Source: UBA5314 sp040217815
GTDB lineage: Bacteria; Bacillota; Syntrophomonadia; Syntrophomonadales; Syntrophomonadaceae
Direction of reading: 5' to 3'
Length of the DNA stretch: 64,000 nucleotides
NCBI GenBank assembly: GCA_040217815.1
Contig: JBEHWI010000016.1
Span: forward strand, 6,288-70,287
Position numbers and translations under genes: made by a program. This document shows, piece after piece, positions 7,838 to 14,847 of this stretch. The notes under the pieces are model-generated. The model made no database searches. It was not told the DNA's origin and saw nothing but the letters and a program-made list of their open reading frames with translations. Each line of letters begins with the position of its first letter. Position 1 is the stretch's first letter.

Positions 7838-9340
7838 ATGTTGAAAAGGGTCAGGGCGGTCGTCTTCTTACTTGTTCTTTCGGCAATAGGGGCTGTCTGG
7901 TATTTTACCCGGCCGGAGCCGGTGGTAGCTCCCGAGATAAGCCGCTATGCTCTTGAATGGCCTCTGCCCCATCACGATTATGGCAATTCGCGATCCAACC
8001 CTGATTCAGCCATAAACACGGCTACTGTATCAAATCTACAACCGCTCTGGTTTTTTGCCCTGCCCGCGGGTGCTTCGACCGGTGTACTGACTGGCAATGC
8101 CATAATTCAAGGGGGCAGGGTCTACTGCCGGGACGGCCAGAGCAACGTCTACGCCCTGGCCCTGGACAGTGGGAAACTGCTCTGGAAAAAGGAATACCAG
8201 CAGCCAGCATCCAGTTCGGGGGGCTTGTCCGTGGCCAGGAACCTGGTTTATGTCAGTAAAGGCGACAACGGGGTAGCGGCGCTTGACTTAAAAGGCCGCG
8301 AAAAGTGGTCGGTCCAACTGACCTTTAAGCCTGGCGGGGTAATTAGAAGCCAGCCGATCGAATATGATGGGCAGGTCTATGTGGCATCTTCGGCTCCAAG
8401 GTCAGGGAATGGATCATCGCCAGAGGACTTTGGCAGCATCTATGCACTGGACGGTAAAAACGGCGAGGTCAAATGGATGTATAACCTCGGAGAGGAGGCC
8501 CTGCCGAGAAGCGATCTGCCCTGGCGCAGTGGTGAATTTGGAATGTTTCCCGCTATAGATGCCACCGGTGGGGGGATGTTTTGGCCAACCGCATTATCCG
8601 GGCCCTGGCCGCCCCCAGCGCAGGTATCCGAAAAGAACCTGCCCGCTGAGCTCTTCCAGCAAAGAATCGCCGCATTTAACCATGCGAGCGGGCAGCTACT
8701 CTGGCTGCAAAGCCTGAGAAACCATGATTATATCAACCTCGATTTACAGCAACCGCCTATTATCGCTTCAATGGACAACCGCAGCATCATACTGGCAGCC
8801 GGCAAGGGCGGGTGGGTCTACGCGGTTGAATTGGTCAGCGGCAAGCCGCTGTGGGAAGTGGCGGTAGGAGAGCACCAGAACGACCAGCTCAGTTCGCCGC
8901 CCCGGGGAGCCGCTCGGGTGCTGCCCGGGCCGCGGGGAGGTGTTGCTTCACCGATGGCCTGCCGGGATGGTGTTTTATACATACCGGTGGTCAACCAGGC
9001 CGGGACATACAGTCCGGGAAAGTCTGAAACGACCGTTGCAGATCTGTCTCAAGGTGGCGGGGAACTGCTGGCCATAGATATTCGCTACGGAAAGGTATTA
9101 TGGCGGCAGACTTTTGATTCAGCGGTTCTGGGTGGGGCAACCATTATGGGCGACCTGGTCTTTACTTCAACCTATGCGGGCCGGGTATACGCCTTCAATC
9201 GGATCAGCGGGGAAAAAATATGGGAGCACCAGACCGATGGCAGGATTACCGGATGGCCGGCTGGAGCCGGTAAAATTATTGTATTTCCGGTGGACAAGAG
9301 CGGAGCCGGTCCGCTGCTGGAAGCATTTTCTCTACCTTAA
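7838..9340 (+). CDS. membrane-anchored PQQ-type beta-propeller protein
   Basis: The 500-residue protein begins with a signal anchor (about residues 6-23) and a short linker. A PQQ-dehydrogenase-like propeller follows: an opening WPLPHHDYGNSRSNP motif and repeated blades with 'VYALALDSGKLLWKKE', 'IYALDGKNGEVKWMY', 'FNHASGQLLWLQ', 'VYAVELVSGKPLWEV', 'LLAIDIRYGKVLWRQ' and 'VYAFNRISGEKIWEHQ'. The [YF]AL/AxxxxGxxxW pattern is the tryptophan-docking signature of PQQ blades. It should sit outside the membrane. The calcium/PQQ-binding residues of quinoprotein dehydrogenases are not obvious, so a scaffold or sensor role is as likely as catalysis. The ATG at 7838 has a GGGGGA-type ribosome binding site. 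A D,D-carboxypeptidase gene follows 82 bp downstream. Confidence 0.8.
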   Translation: MLKRVRAVVFLLVLSAIGAVWYFTRPEPVVAPEISRYALEWPLPHHDYGNSRSNPDSAINTATVSNLQPLWFFALPAGASTGVLTGNAIIQGGRVYCRDGQSNVYALALDSGKLLWKKEYQQPASSSGGLSVARNLVYVSKGDNGVAALDLKGREKWSVQLTFKPGGVIRSQPIEYDGQVYVASSAPRSGNGSSPEDFGSIYALDGKNGEVKWMYNLGEEALPRSDLPWRSGEFGMFPAIDATGGGMFWPTALSGPWPPPAQVSEKNLPAELFQQRIAAFNHASGQLLWLQSLRNHDYINLDLQQPPIIASMDNRSIILAAGKGGWVYAVELVSGKPLWEVAVGEHQNDQLSSPPRGAARVLPGPRGGVASPMACRDGVLYIPVVNQAGTYSPGKSETTVADLSQGGGELLAIDIRYGKVLWRQTFDSAVLGGATIMGDLVFTSTYAGRVYAFNRISGEKIWEHQTDGRITGWPAGAGKIIVFPVDKSGAGPLLEAFSLP

Positions 9341-9422
9341 ATACAGCTTCCCGGCAGGACTTAAAAGCATCTTGCTGGTATTGTATAAGGCATTCAGGGA
9401 TGCCCTATAATGAGGTCAAAAT

Positions 9423-10496
9423 ATGAACGTTGCAATACGGCGATTGTTTCTGGTTATCATTATTTCTATAATTTGTGGGATTCACGGCATTACGGTTGCT
9501 GCAGCAGACCCGGCGAAACCGGAACCAGTAAGCACAGCCCCGTTAGGCAATCCTGCCGTGCCTCCGGATTTGAAAGCCTGGGCTGGCATACTTATAGACC
9601 GGGACAGTGGTGCTATTTTGTATGCCAAAAACGCCGGTTATCGTCTATATCCAGCCAGCACCACCAAAATCCTCACCGCCCTGTTGGCTTTGGAACGCGG
9701 CGCACTCGAAGAACAGATTACCGTGGGGCCGGAAGTTGCACTGATACCAGCTGATGCCAGCCGTGCTGGACTTCGAGTTGGAGACCGCCTTACTCTGAAA
9801 GAACTGCTTTACGCCCTTATGCTGCCTTCGGGCAGTGATGCTGCTTATGTGCTGGCGGTTCATGTGGGGGGGGAGGGTAATAAATTGACTGGCAAAGAGG
9901 CTATGGCTAATTTCGCCGGGATGATGAACCGGCGGGCGGCTGCCCTTGGAGCCTATGACAGCCATTTTGTCAATCCGGACGGTTTTCATGACCCTGACCA
10001 CTATTCAACTCCTTATGACATGGCTTTAATCGCCCGTGAGGCCATGAAAAACCCTGCTTTTCGTGAAGTGGTAGCCACGCCCGAGCATTCCCCCCGTGGG
10101 AACCTGGCCTCCCAGGGTAAAATTAAATGGGAAAACACCAACAAATTTCTGAATTCGAAAAGCCCTTATTATATGTCCGGAGTCGACGGGATCAAAACCG
10201 GTACCACCAGGCAGGCCGGTTATTGCTTGATTTCCTCGGCTTCCCGCGGCGACCGGAACCTCATAGCGGTAGTCCTGCGCTCCAATGAGACCGATCTTTA
10301 TCAAGACTCCCGTCGCTTTCTGGAATTTGGATTTTTAACGGCTCCCCCGGTTCAAGCGACAGCTTCTCCAGCTTTAAAATCAGGTGGTATTCCCAAACAA
10401 GCTCTGCCCGGAGCCGTTGCCCTGGCTGCCCTTGTCTATATTGGCAGCAGGCTGCTGTGGAATTACCGGCACAGGAAACAGAGTGAAAGTGCCTGA
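9423..10496 (+). CDS. D-alanyl-D-alanine carboxypeptidase, DacF/PBP5 family (low-molecular-weight PBP)
   Basis: The 357-residue protein has a signal peptide (about 1-27), a peptidase S11 domain and a C-terminal membrane anchor (about 327-345). The serine motif is S79-T-T-K82 in PASTTKILTALLALE, and the KTG motif is K258-T-G260 in GIKTGTTRQAGYC. The second motif, normally SGN, reads S136-G-S138 in LPSGSDAAY, an unusual Asn-to-Ser change. It would trim the terminal D-Ala from peptidoglycan stem peptides on the outer face of the membrane, a common sporulation or growth function in Firmicutes. The stretch after the catalytic domain is short, so the C-terminal beta domain of PBP5 is reduced. GAGGT precedes the ATG. 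Confidence 0.9.
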   Translation: MNVAIRRLFLVIIISIICGIHGITVAAADPAKPEPVSTAPLGNPAVPPDLKAWAGILIDRDSGAILYAKNAGYRLYPASTTKILTALLALERGALEEQITVGPEVALIPADASRAGLRVGDRLTLKELLYALMLPSGSDAAYVLAVHVGGEGNKLTGKEAMANFAGMMNRRAAALGAYDSHFVNPDGFHDPDHYSTPYDMALIAREAMKNPAFREVVATPEHSPRGNLASQGKIKWENTNKFLNSKSPYYMSGVDGIKTGTTRQAGYCLISSASRGDRNLIAVVLRSNETDLYQDSRRFLEFGFLTAPPVQATASPALKSGGIPKQALPGAVALAALVYIGSRLLWNYRHRKQSESA

Positions 10497-10509
10497 GCCT
10501 TTTTTCAAG

Positions 10510-10926
10510 CTATCCCTTTAATTGCCCGAGTGACAGGTTTACCCTGTAGTTCCCGAATTTTAAGACTTCCTCCAACAGGGTCCGCAGTTCATCCTGGCTG
10601 GAGCTCCTCACTTCCAGCAGGTAGCAGCCTTCACCGCTTATTTGGTTGGCCCGGATTATAAGCTGCTGCTGGTCAATAAAGCGGTGAAAGGCCTGGTGGT
10701 TGGCGGTTTTCATAAATACGGTGATGAAGGCCAGCAGGGGACGGCCCAGGAGCTTTTCATCGATGCGCACCGTATATCCTTCAATAAGGCCCATGTCTTC
10801 CATTTTGCGAATCCGATTGGCAACGGCCTGCCCGGTCAGATGAACTTCTTCGCCTATCTCCCTCCATTGTCTGCGCGAGTTGACAAGGAGCAGGGATAAA
10901 ATTCTGAGATCGGTTTCATCAAGCAT
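10510..10926 (-). CDS. Lrp/AsnC family transcriptional regulator
   Basis: The 138-residue protein has the Lrp layout. The N-terminal helix-turn-helix comprises LDETDLRILSLLLVNSR, then EIGEEVHLTGQAVANRIRKM and GLIEGYTVRID. A C-terminal RAM (alpha/beta ligand-binding) domain follows from about residue 62 (LLAFITVFMKT ... GEGCYLLEVRSSS). Such proteins form octamers that sense amino acids. It converges on the carboxypeptidase gene with only 13 bp between the stops, and its promoter lies next to that of the UlaG-like hydrolase at 11043, so the hydrolase is a candidate target. The ligand is not predictable. Confidence 0.9.
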   Translation of the reverse strand: MLDETDLRILSLLLVNSRRQWREIGEEVHLTGQAVANRIRKMEDMGLIEGYTVRIDEKLLGRPLLAFITVFMKTANHQAFHRFIDQQQLIIRANQISGEGCYLLEVRSSSQDELRTLLEEVLKFGNYRVNLSLGQLKG

Positions 10927-11005
10927 TAAGGCTTCAACCCTTTCACGGTGAAACTGGACTGCTCGGTTTGCGCACGCGGCCCAATACTATGCTATGCCAT
11001 AATTA

Positions 11006-11023
11006 GTGTATAAAACAAATAAG
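11006..11023 (+). promoter_or_regulatory. shared promoter-like element, copy 1
   Basis: GTGTATAAAACAAATAAG upstream of the UlaG-like gene is almost identical to the element at 12086-12103 upstream of the ECF sigma gene (one A inserted). It could contain a TATAAA-type -10 box; no convincing -35 sits at the right distance here. Confidence 0.35.
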
Positions 11024-11042
11024 TACCGGGAGGTAGATATTC

Positions 11043-11792
11043 TTGAAAATGCACTTCCTTCGTCACGCTACTTTTATTATAACAGTAGGAGAAAAGAATC
11101 TTTTATTCGATCCCATGCTGAGTACGGCGGGAGCTATGCCGCCCGTACCGGATGTGGCCAACAGCTCGGCCAATCCCCTGGTTCCACTGCCAACAGCTGT
11201 TGACCTGAAAAAGATCGACGCACTGATTGTCACCCACAACCACCGGGATCACTTTGATGAGGCTGCGGCAGAGCTGCTGCCCTATGACCTGCCCCTGTTC
11301 TGCCAGCCGGTTGATCAGGCGGGATTCGCCCAACGCGGTTTCACGCAGGTTCGGGCAGTTGATGGATCCCTCGATTGGGAGGGTTTAATATTGTATCGCA
11401 CTGGCGGTCAGCATGGGACCGGAAAGATAGGGCAAAAAATGGGCCCGGTATCCGGTTTCGTGGTGGCAGCCGAAACTGGACCGGTGGTTTATGTAGCGGG
11501 CGACACTATCTATTGCCGGGAAGTAGAAGAGGCTATTGAAAAATACCATCCCACTGTTATTATTTGCTTTGCAGGTGCCGCCCGCTTCAGCAAAGGGGAT
11601 CCGATAACTATGAGCCGGGAAGATATCGGCCGGGTTTGTGCCAAGGCTCCCGATGCAACAATAGTTGCCGTTCATATGGAGGCCTGGAACCATTGCACCC
11701 TGACCCGCCGGGAACTGGCCGACTACCTAAAAGAAACGGCACCCGGCAGCCGGGTTTTGATACCTGCCGACGGCGAGTTGTTAAATATATAG
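11043..11792 (+). CDS. UlaG-like metallo-beta-lactamase fold hydrolase
   Basis: The 249-residue protein has the MBL-fold metal motif H65-N-H67-R-D69-H70 in 'VTHNHRDHFDE', a downstream AGDT (metal-bridging Asp region) and a late His in 'VHMEAWNHC', the spacing seen in UlaG/YtnP-like cytosolic hydrolases of the L_2 MBL family. The substrate cannot be read from sequence; relatives act on lactones, phosphodiesters or RNA. The start is TTG at 11043 with GGGAGG nine bases before it; an in-frame ATG two codons later is less well placed. It is followed by a 331-bp structured intergenic region that ends in a terminator. Confidence 0.85.
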   Translation: MKMHFLRHATFIITVGEKNLLFDPMLSTAGAMPPVPDVANSSANPLVPLPTAVDLKKIDALIVTHNHRDHFDEAAAELLPYDLPLFCQPVDQAGFAQRGFTQVRAVDGSLDWEGLILYRTGGQHGTGKIGQKMGPVSGFVVAAETGPVVYVAGDTIYCREVEEAIEKYHPTVIICFAGAARFSKGDPITMSREDIGRVCAKAPDATIVAVHMEAWNHCTLTRRELADYLKETAPGSRVLIPADGELLNI

Positions 11793-11889
11793 AAAGATTC
11801 TCAGACCGTCTACAAAAGCGAAGCACTTTCCAGCACCACGGTTTCACTCGCTTCGCTCGAAAATAAATAGGATGAGCAAGGCACGAGAT

Positions 11890-11935
11890 AGTCCTGCGAT
11901 TGAGATGTACACTAGTACATTGATTGACCAGGACT
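11890..11935 (+). repeat. dispersed internal-loop hairpin, copy A
   Basis: Outer stem AGTCCTG (11890-11896) / CAGGACT (11929-11935); inner stem ATGTAC (11905-11910) / GTACAT (11915-11920); tetraloop ACTA. The symmetric internal loop reads GATTGAG on the 5' side and TGATTGA on the 3' side. The same loop occurs in copy B (42401-42453) with a compensated inner stem. Confidence 0.6.
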
Positions 11936-12026
11936 GTTGAGCAACGCAGACGACGCCCATGGACGGGCTAGTGCAGCGATGCCAGGATGGCAAAGAGCTG
12001 CGAATTCGCTCCCGTCGTTCGCTCTG

Positions 12027-12056
12027 AGTCAGTCAGTACCGGACTGGCTTTTTTAT
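12027..12056 (+). terminator. terminator before the ECF sigma operon
   Basis: AGTCAGTC (12027-12034) pairs with GACTGGCT (12042-12049) with one G-T wobble and a 7-nt loop, then TTTTTTAT. Confidence 0.75.
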
Positions 12057-12064
12057 ATTTTACC

Positions 12065-12103
12065 TGGAACCTTTTGCTTATTTCGGTGTATAAACAAATA
12101 AGA
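12065..12103 (+). promoter_or_regulatory. candidate ECF-type promoter and shared element, copy 2
   Basis: TGGAACC (12065-12071) and TGTATA (12087-12092), 15 bp apart, resemble an ECF -35 (GGAAC) and a SigW-like -10 (CGTATA). ECF sigma genes are often autoregulated, so this may be read by the protein encoded at 12124. The second half, GTGTATAAACAAATAAG, repeats the element at 11006-11023. Confidence 0.4.
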
Positions 12104-12123
12104 ATAGGACAAAGGCGGATTTA

Positions 12124-12660
12124 ATGAGATACCTGGATAAGCTGCAAGCCAACAAGATAATCCAGGGCGACGTAAAAGCGTTTGAAATCCTGATCGAGTC
12201 TTACAAAGGTCGGGTATTTTCTTATTGCCTGCGCATGTCCAATGACCATCATGCTTCTGAAGATTTGACGCAAGAGGTTTTTCTCAAGGTCTACCGCAAC
12301 ATGCAATACTACGATTCACGCAAAGCAGCCTTGAATACCTGGATATATACCATTTGCCGTCATACCTGTCTGAATTATGTCAGGGATCGGGAGCGGGCCG
12401 GTATGGACACTGCTCTGGCGGAGCCCGACACTTTAGGATGTTCAGGTGATCCCTACCGTTCTCTGGACAACCGCTTATGCCTGATCCGGGCATTGAACAA
12501 GCTGTCCCTGGAAGAGCGGGAACTACTTATAATGAAAGACTACCTGGATTTTAAATACCGGGAAATAGCAAAGCTTCTCGGTTTGCCGGTGGGGACCATA
12601 AAATCAAGAATACACAGCACTCGTATGCGCATGAAACAAGAGTTGGGAGAGACCACATAG
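12124..12660 (+). CDS. ECF-type RNA polymerase sigma factor (RpoE/SigW-like)
   Basis: The 178-residue protein has sigma region 2 (about residues 20-85: 'FEILIESYKGRVFSYCLRM', ASEDLTQEVFLKVYRN, then ALNTWIYTICRHTCLNYVRD) and sigma region 4 (about 118-170: LSLEERELLIMKDYLDFKYREIAKLLGLPVGTIKSRIH split over helices). No region 1.1 or 3 is present, as expected for the ECF class. It directs RNA polymerase to stress-type promoters. The next gene begins on the base after its stop, so the two are translationally coupled, as for sigma/anti-sigma pairs. A candidate autoregulatory promoter lies 30 bp upstream. Confidence 0.93.
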   Translation: MRYLDKLQANKIIQGDVKAFEILIESYKGRVFSYCLRMSNDHHASEDLTQEVFLKVYRNMQYYDSRKAALNTWIYTICRHTCLNYVRDRERAGMDTALAEPDTLGCSGDPYRSLDNRLCLIRALNKLSLEERELLIMKDYLDFKYREIAKLLGLPVGTIKSRIHSTRMRMKQELGETT

Positions 12661-12984
12661 ATGATAAAGGGATACAAAAAGCTTATAGAAGATCTTCCTC
12701 TGGAAGCTTGTTCTAATGACCTGGTCTCTACAGTGATCGAAAAGTCAGGGATAAGGGAGCGGGTTCATCAACAGGCCCAGGCGCCCTCCTACGGGAAGGA
12801 CAGATGGGTATACCGGGTGGCGACTCTGGTGATGCTCATTTTTTTGACCGGAACCGCTGTGTTTGATCTAAATAAACCAGAGCCGGTGGATCCCAGCCAG
12901 TGGAGTGTCAATTCACTCAACCTGGTTTCTCAGCTTAAACAAAATGCCGAACTATTGTTTGATGAAGGGTGTGTGAAAAAATGA
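12661..12984 (+). CDS. putative membrane anti-sigma factor (single-pass)
   Basis: This 107-residue protein has a cytosolic N-terminal half of about 50 residues, one transmembrane helix (about 51-68, VYRVATLVMLIFLTGTAVF) and a short outer tail. Its start abuts the sigma factor stop, the classic sigma/anti-sigma arrangement. It lacks the HxxxCxxC zinc motif of RsiW/ChrR-type anti-sigmas, and I see no recognisable anti-sigma domain. The role is therefore inferred from topology and operon position alone. The next gene overlaps it by an ATGA. Confidence 0.55.
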   Translation: MIKGYKKLIEDLPLEACSNDLVSTVIEKSGIRERVHQQAQAPSYGKDRWVYRVATLVMLIFLTGTAVFDLNKPEPVDPSQWSVNSLNLVSQLKQNAELLFDEGCVKK

Positions 12985-13454
12985 AAAAAAAGTTGACGGT
13001 ATTAGTGGCATTATCCCTGTTTCTGGCGGCCTTTATCCTGGAGGGGGGGCGTCTGGCCAGCCTGTTTATCGGGACTGCGTTGGTGCCCATGTTCCTGGGC
13101 CCGGTCCTTTCGGCCTGCTTTAGTTTCAGCCTGGCGGATATTAAAAATGCTTTTAATGATGCCTTTGCCGAGCGCCTCGATCTGAACCGGACTGCTGAAT
13201 ACCAGACCGGCCTTCAGGTGGTGAACAATCTTCAGAACGCGGTAATATGGTGGGCATTTAGCATTGTCGTCCTGGCCATGATAATGATTCTTTCAAGTGT
13301 TACCGAAGTGAGACAATTGGGACCGAAAGTGGCGGCGGGGACTGTGGCGCTGTTGACCGGGCTGCTGCTGCGAACTCTGCTTTTAAACCCTATGGAGTTC
13401 AGCCTGCGCCGAAAAGTTCTCTTGAGTTCAGATGACAGGAATTCTTTGTTATAA
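12981..13454 (+). CDS. small membrane protein with MotA/TolQ-like features
   Basis: About 157 residues with four predicted membrane segments: the N-terminal helix (LTVLVALSLFLAAFILEGG), 'LVPMFLGPVLSACFSFSL', 'IWWAFSIVVLAMIMILSSV' and a last one near residue 130. The stretch FILEGGRLASLF...LGPVLSACFSFSLADIKNAFNDAF resembles the first two helices and cytoplasmic start of MotA-type proton channel subunits. The protein is much shorter than MotA and no MotB-like partner adjoins. I prefer the ATG at 12981, which overlaps the preceding stop as ATGA and has GAAGGGTG nine bases before it, over the GTG at 12969. It is the third gene of the sigma operon; function unknown. Confidence 0.6.
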   Translation: MKKKLTVLVALSLFLAAFILEGGRLASLFIGTALVPMFLGPVLSACFSFSLADIKNAFNDAFAERLDLNRTAEYQTGLQVVNNLQNAVIWWAFSIVVLAMIMILSSVTEVRQLGPKVAAGTVALLTGLLLRTLLLNPMEFSLRRKVLLSSDDRNSLL

Positions 13455-13616
13455 AATACATAAAATGGAATAGGGTGAAATATTTCACCAGCAATTTAGC
13501 CCGCCATATTGACAAGAGCGCAAGTTCATAATATACTTCAAAATGCCTTGTTCTCTAAATTGTCTCCTTTTTGGGGGAATTAGTCCAAGAGCAACTCCGG
13601 AAGGGAGATGAAAAAT

Positions 13617-13922
13617 GTGCTAGAAGACAAGTATATCGTTTGTAAGGACTGCGGAAACGAGTTTTTGTTCTCAGTGTCGGAACAAGAATTTTATGCCGAG
13701 AAGGGATTCGAAAACGAGCCTGGTAGATGCCCGGCCTGCAGAAGAGCCCGCAAGCAGCAGAGAGGTGGATTTGGTGGTGGTCGCAGCCGCGATGACCGTC
13801 CCATGTTCAAAACTGTATGTGCTTCCTGTGGTCAGGAAACCATGGTTCCTTTTGAGCCCAGTGGAGATCGTCCGGTTTACTGCCGTGACTGTTTCCAGGC
13901 CAGACGCAGCCGCAGCTATTAA
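13617..13922 (+). CDS. double zinc-ribbon protein (zf-trcl / CxxC-x-CxxC type)
   Basis: A small basic protein of about 101 residues with two zinc ribbons. The first is CKDCG...RCPACR near the N-terminus, with the EFLFSVSEQEFYAEKGF insert typical of the 'probable zinc-ribbon' (zf-trcl) family. The second is CASCG...YCRDC near the C-terminus. A Gly/Arg-rich linker (GGFGGGRSRDD) between them suggests nucleic-acid binding. I choose the GTG at 13617 because the upstream ATG (13608) directly abuts the Shine-Dalgarno AAGGGAG, whereas the GTG is nine bases away and gives the family-typical start x-L-E-D-K. A clear terminator follows. Confidence 0.82.
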   Translation: MLEDKYIVCKDCGNEFLFSVSEQEFYAEKGFENEPGRCPACRRARKQQRGGFGGGRSRDDRPMFKTVCASCGQETMVPFEPSGDRPVYCRDCFQARRSRSY

Positions 13923-13937
13923 GCCAAGGCAAACACA

Positions 13938-13967
13938 AGGGGTTAGTTATAAACTAACCCCTTTTTC
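13938..13967 (+). terminator. rho-independent terminator
   Basis: An 11-bp perfect stem AGGGGTTAGTT / AACTAACCCCT with a 3-nt loop is followed by TTTTTCT. Confidence 0.92.
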
Positions 13968-14013
13968 TATTTTGAGATATGCAGCGCAGGGACGGGTACA
14001 TAGGTGGACGTTT

Positions 14014-14724
14014 CTATAGGAACTGCAGGACCATAATGTAATGGGTTATGCTGCCGGCTAAAACCAGGAAGTGAAATATTTCGTGGAAGCCTACCAGTTG
14101 CAGGTTCAAGCGGGGCCGTTTGGTGGCATAGATTACTGCGCCTGCGCTGTAGAAAACTCCACCCAAAATCAGCCTGATGATGCCGGCCAGTGACATGGCC
14201 ATGGACAGGGGATAAAAGGCCACCGCTGCCACCCACCCCATGAGGACGTAGGAAGCTGTAGACAGCCAGCGGGGGGCGGCAAACCATACCAGCTTAAACA
14301 AAATGCCGGCCAGGGCCAATGACCAAACGGCTATCAACAGACCCCACCGCCAGGAACCTTCCAAAACCAACAGGCAAACCGGTGTATAAGTACCCGCTAT
14401 CAAGATGTATATCATGATATGGTCCAGACGGCGCAAATAGGCGATCAGGCGTTTGGAACCGTTGACTACGTGGTATATTCCGCTGGTGCAGTAGAGCAGG
14501 ATGAGGCTGGCGCCAAATATACTCAAAGCAGCGTAATAACGTGCATCGGAGCCCAGCGGAATCCGTTTGAGGAGAAAAATAAGCCCTGGAATAGCCAGAA
14601 TTGCTCCCAAAAAATGACTGTAGGCATTTAGCGGTTCCCTACCCGGCCATGATTTTATCCAGTTGATAAAACGGCTGAACCTCCCGCTGGTTTTTAGTTC
14701 ATCAGACTGTTCAAATTCATTCAT
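14014..14724 (-). CDS. hemolysin III / TrhA family membrane protein (PAQR superfamily)
   Basis: The 236-residue protein has about seven transmembrane helices and the PAQR motifs: NAYSHFLGA in helix 1, SGIYHVV with the conserved His, RRLDHIMIY, AGTYTPV, and GFHEIFHFLV near the end. These His/Asp residues form the metal site in this superfamily. Bacterial members (YqfA/TrhA/YplQ) are linked to membrane homeostasis and fluidity; the 'hemolysin' label reflects early cloning work. It converges with the zinc-ribbon gene and diverges from the DUF1836 gene at 14848. Confidence 0.92.
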   Translation of the reverse strand: MNEFEQSDELKTSGRFSRFINWIKSWPGREPLNAYSHFLGAILAIPGLIFLLKRIPLGSDARYYAALSIFGASLILLYCTSGIYHVVNGSKRLIAYLRRLDHIMIYILIAGTYTPVCLLVLEGSWRWGLLIAVWSLALAGILFKLVWFAAPRWLSTASYVLMGWVAAVAFYPLSMAMSLAGIIRLILGGVFYSAGAVIYATKRPRLNLQLVGFHEIFHFLVLAGSITHYIMVLQFL

Positions 14725-14847
14725 AAGAAGACCTCCACATTATTAAAACAACGTAGTATTTAAAACTACTTTATGCAATATATGATACTACTAACCGATT
14801 TATTGTTCAATGGATATGTGGTAAATTATTCATAAGATTTTAGAAGG

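Larger units (their letters stand above)
11793..12123 (+). ncRNA. structured intergenic region; possible ncRNA or long 3' UTR ending in a terminator
   Basis: This 331-bp region between the UlaG-like and sigma genes has no credible ORF but dense secondary structure. It contains a hairpin AGCGAAGC/GCTTCGCT (11817-11824 with 11850-11857), the conserved internal-loop hairpin 11890-11935, a GCCC/GGGC hairpin near 11956, a GCAGC/GCTGC hairpin around 11973-12001, and a terminator at 12027-12056. The 11-bp string CTCAGACCGTC at 11800-11810 recurs at 42364-42374 near another copy of the hairpin. An independent promoter was not identified, so it may be the 3' UTR of the UlaG-like gene. Confidence 0.4.

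Noticed and set aside
9410..9754. 114-codon frame overlapping the start of the D,D-carboxypeptidase gene
   Set aside because: Out of frame with the catalytic protein, with no own ribosome binding site.
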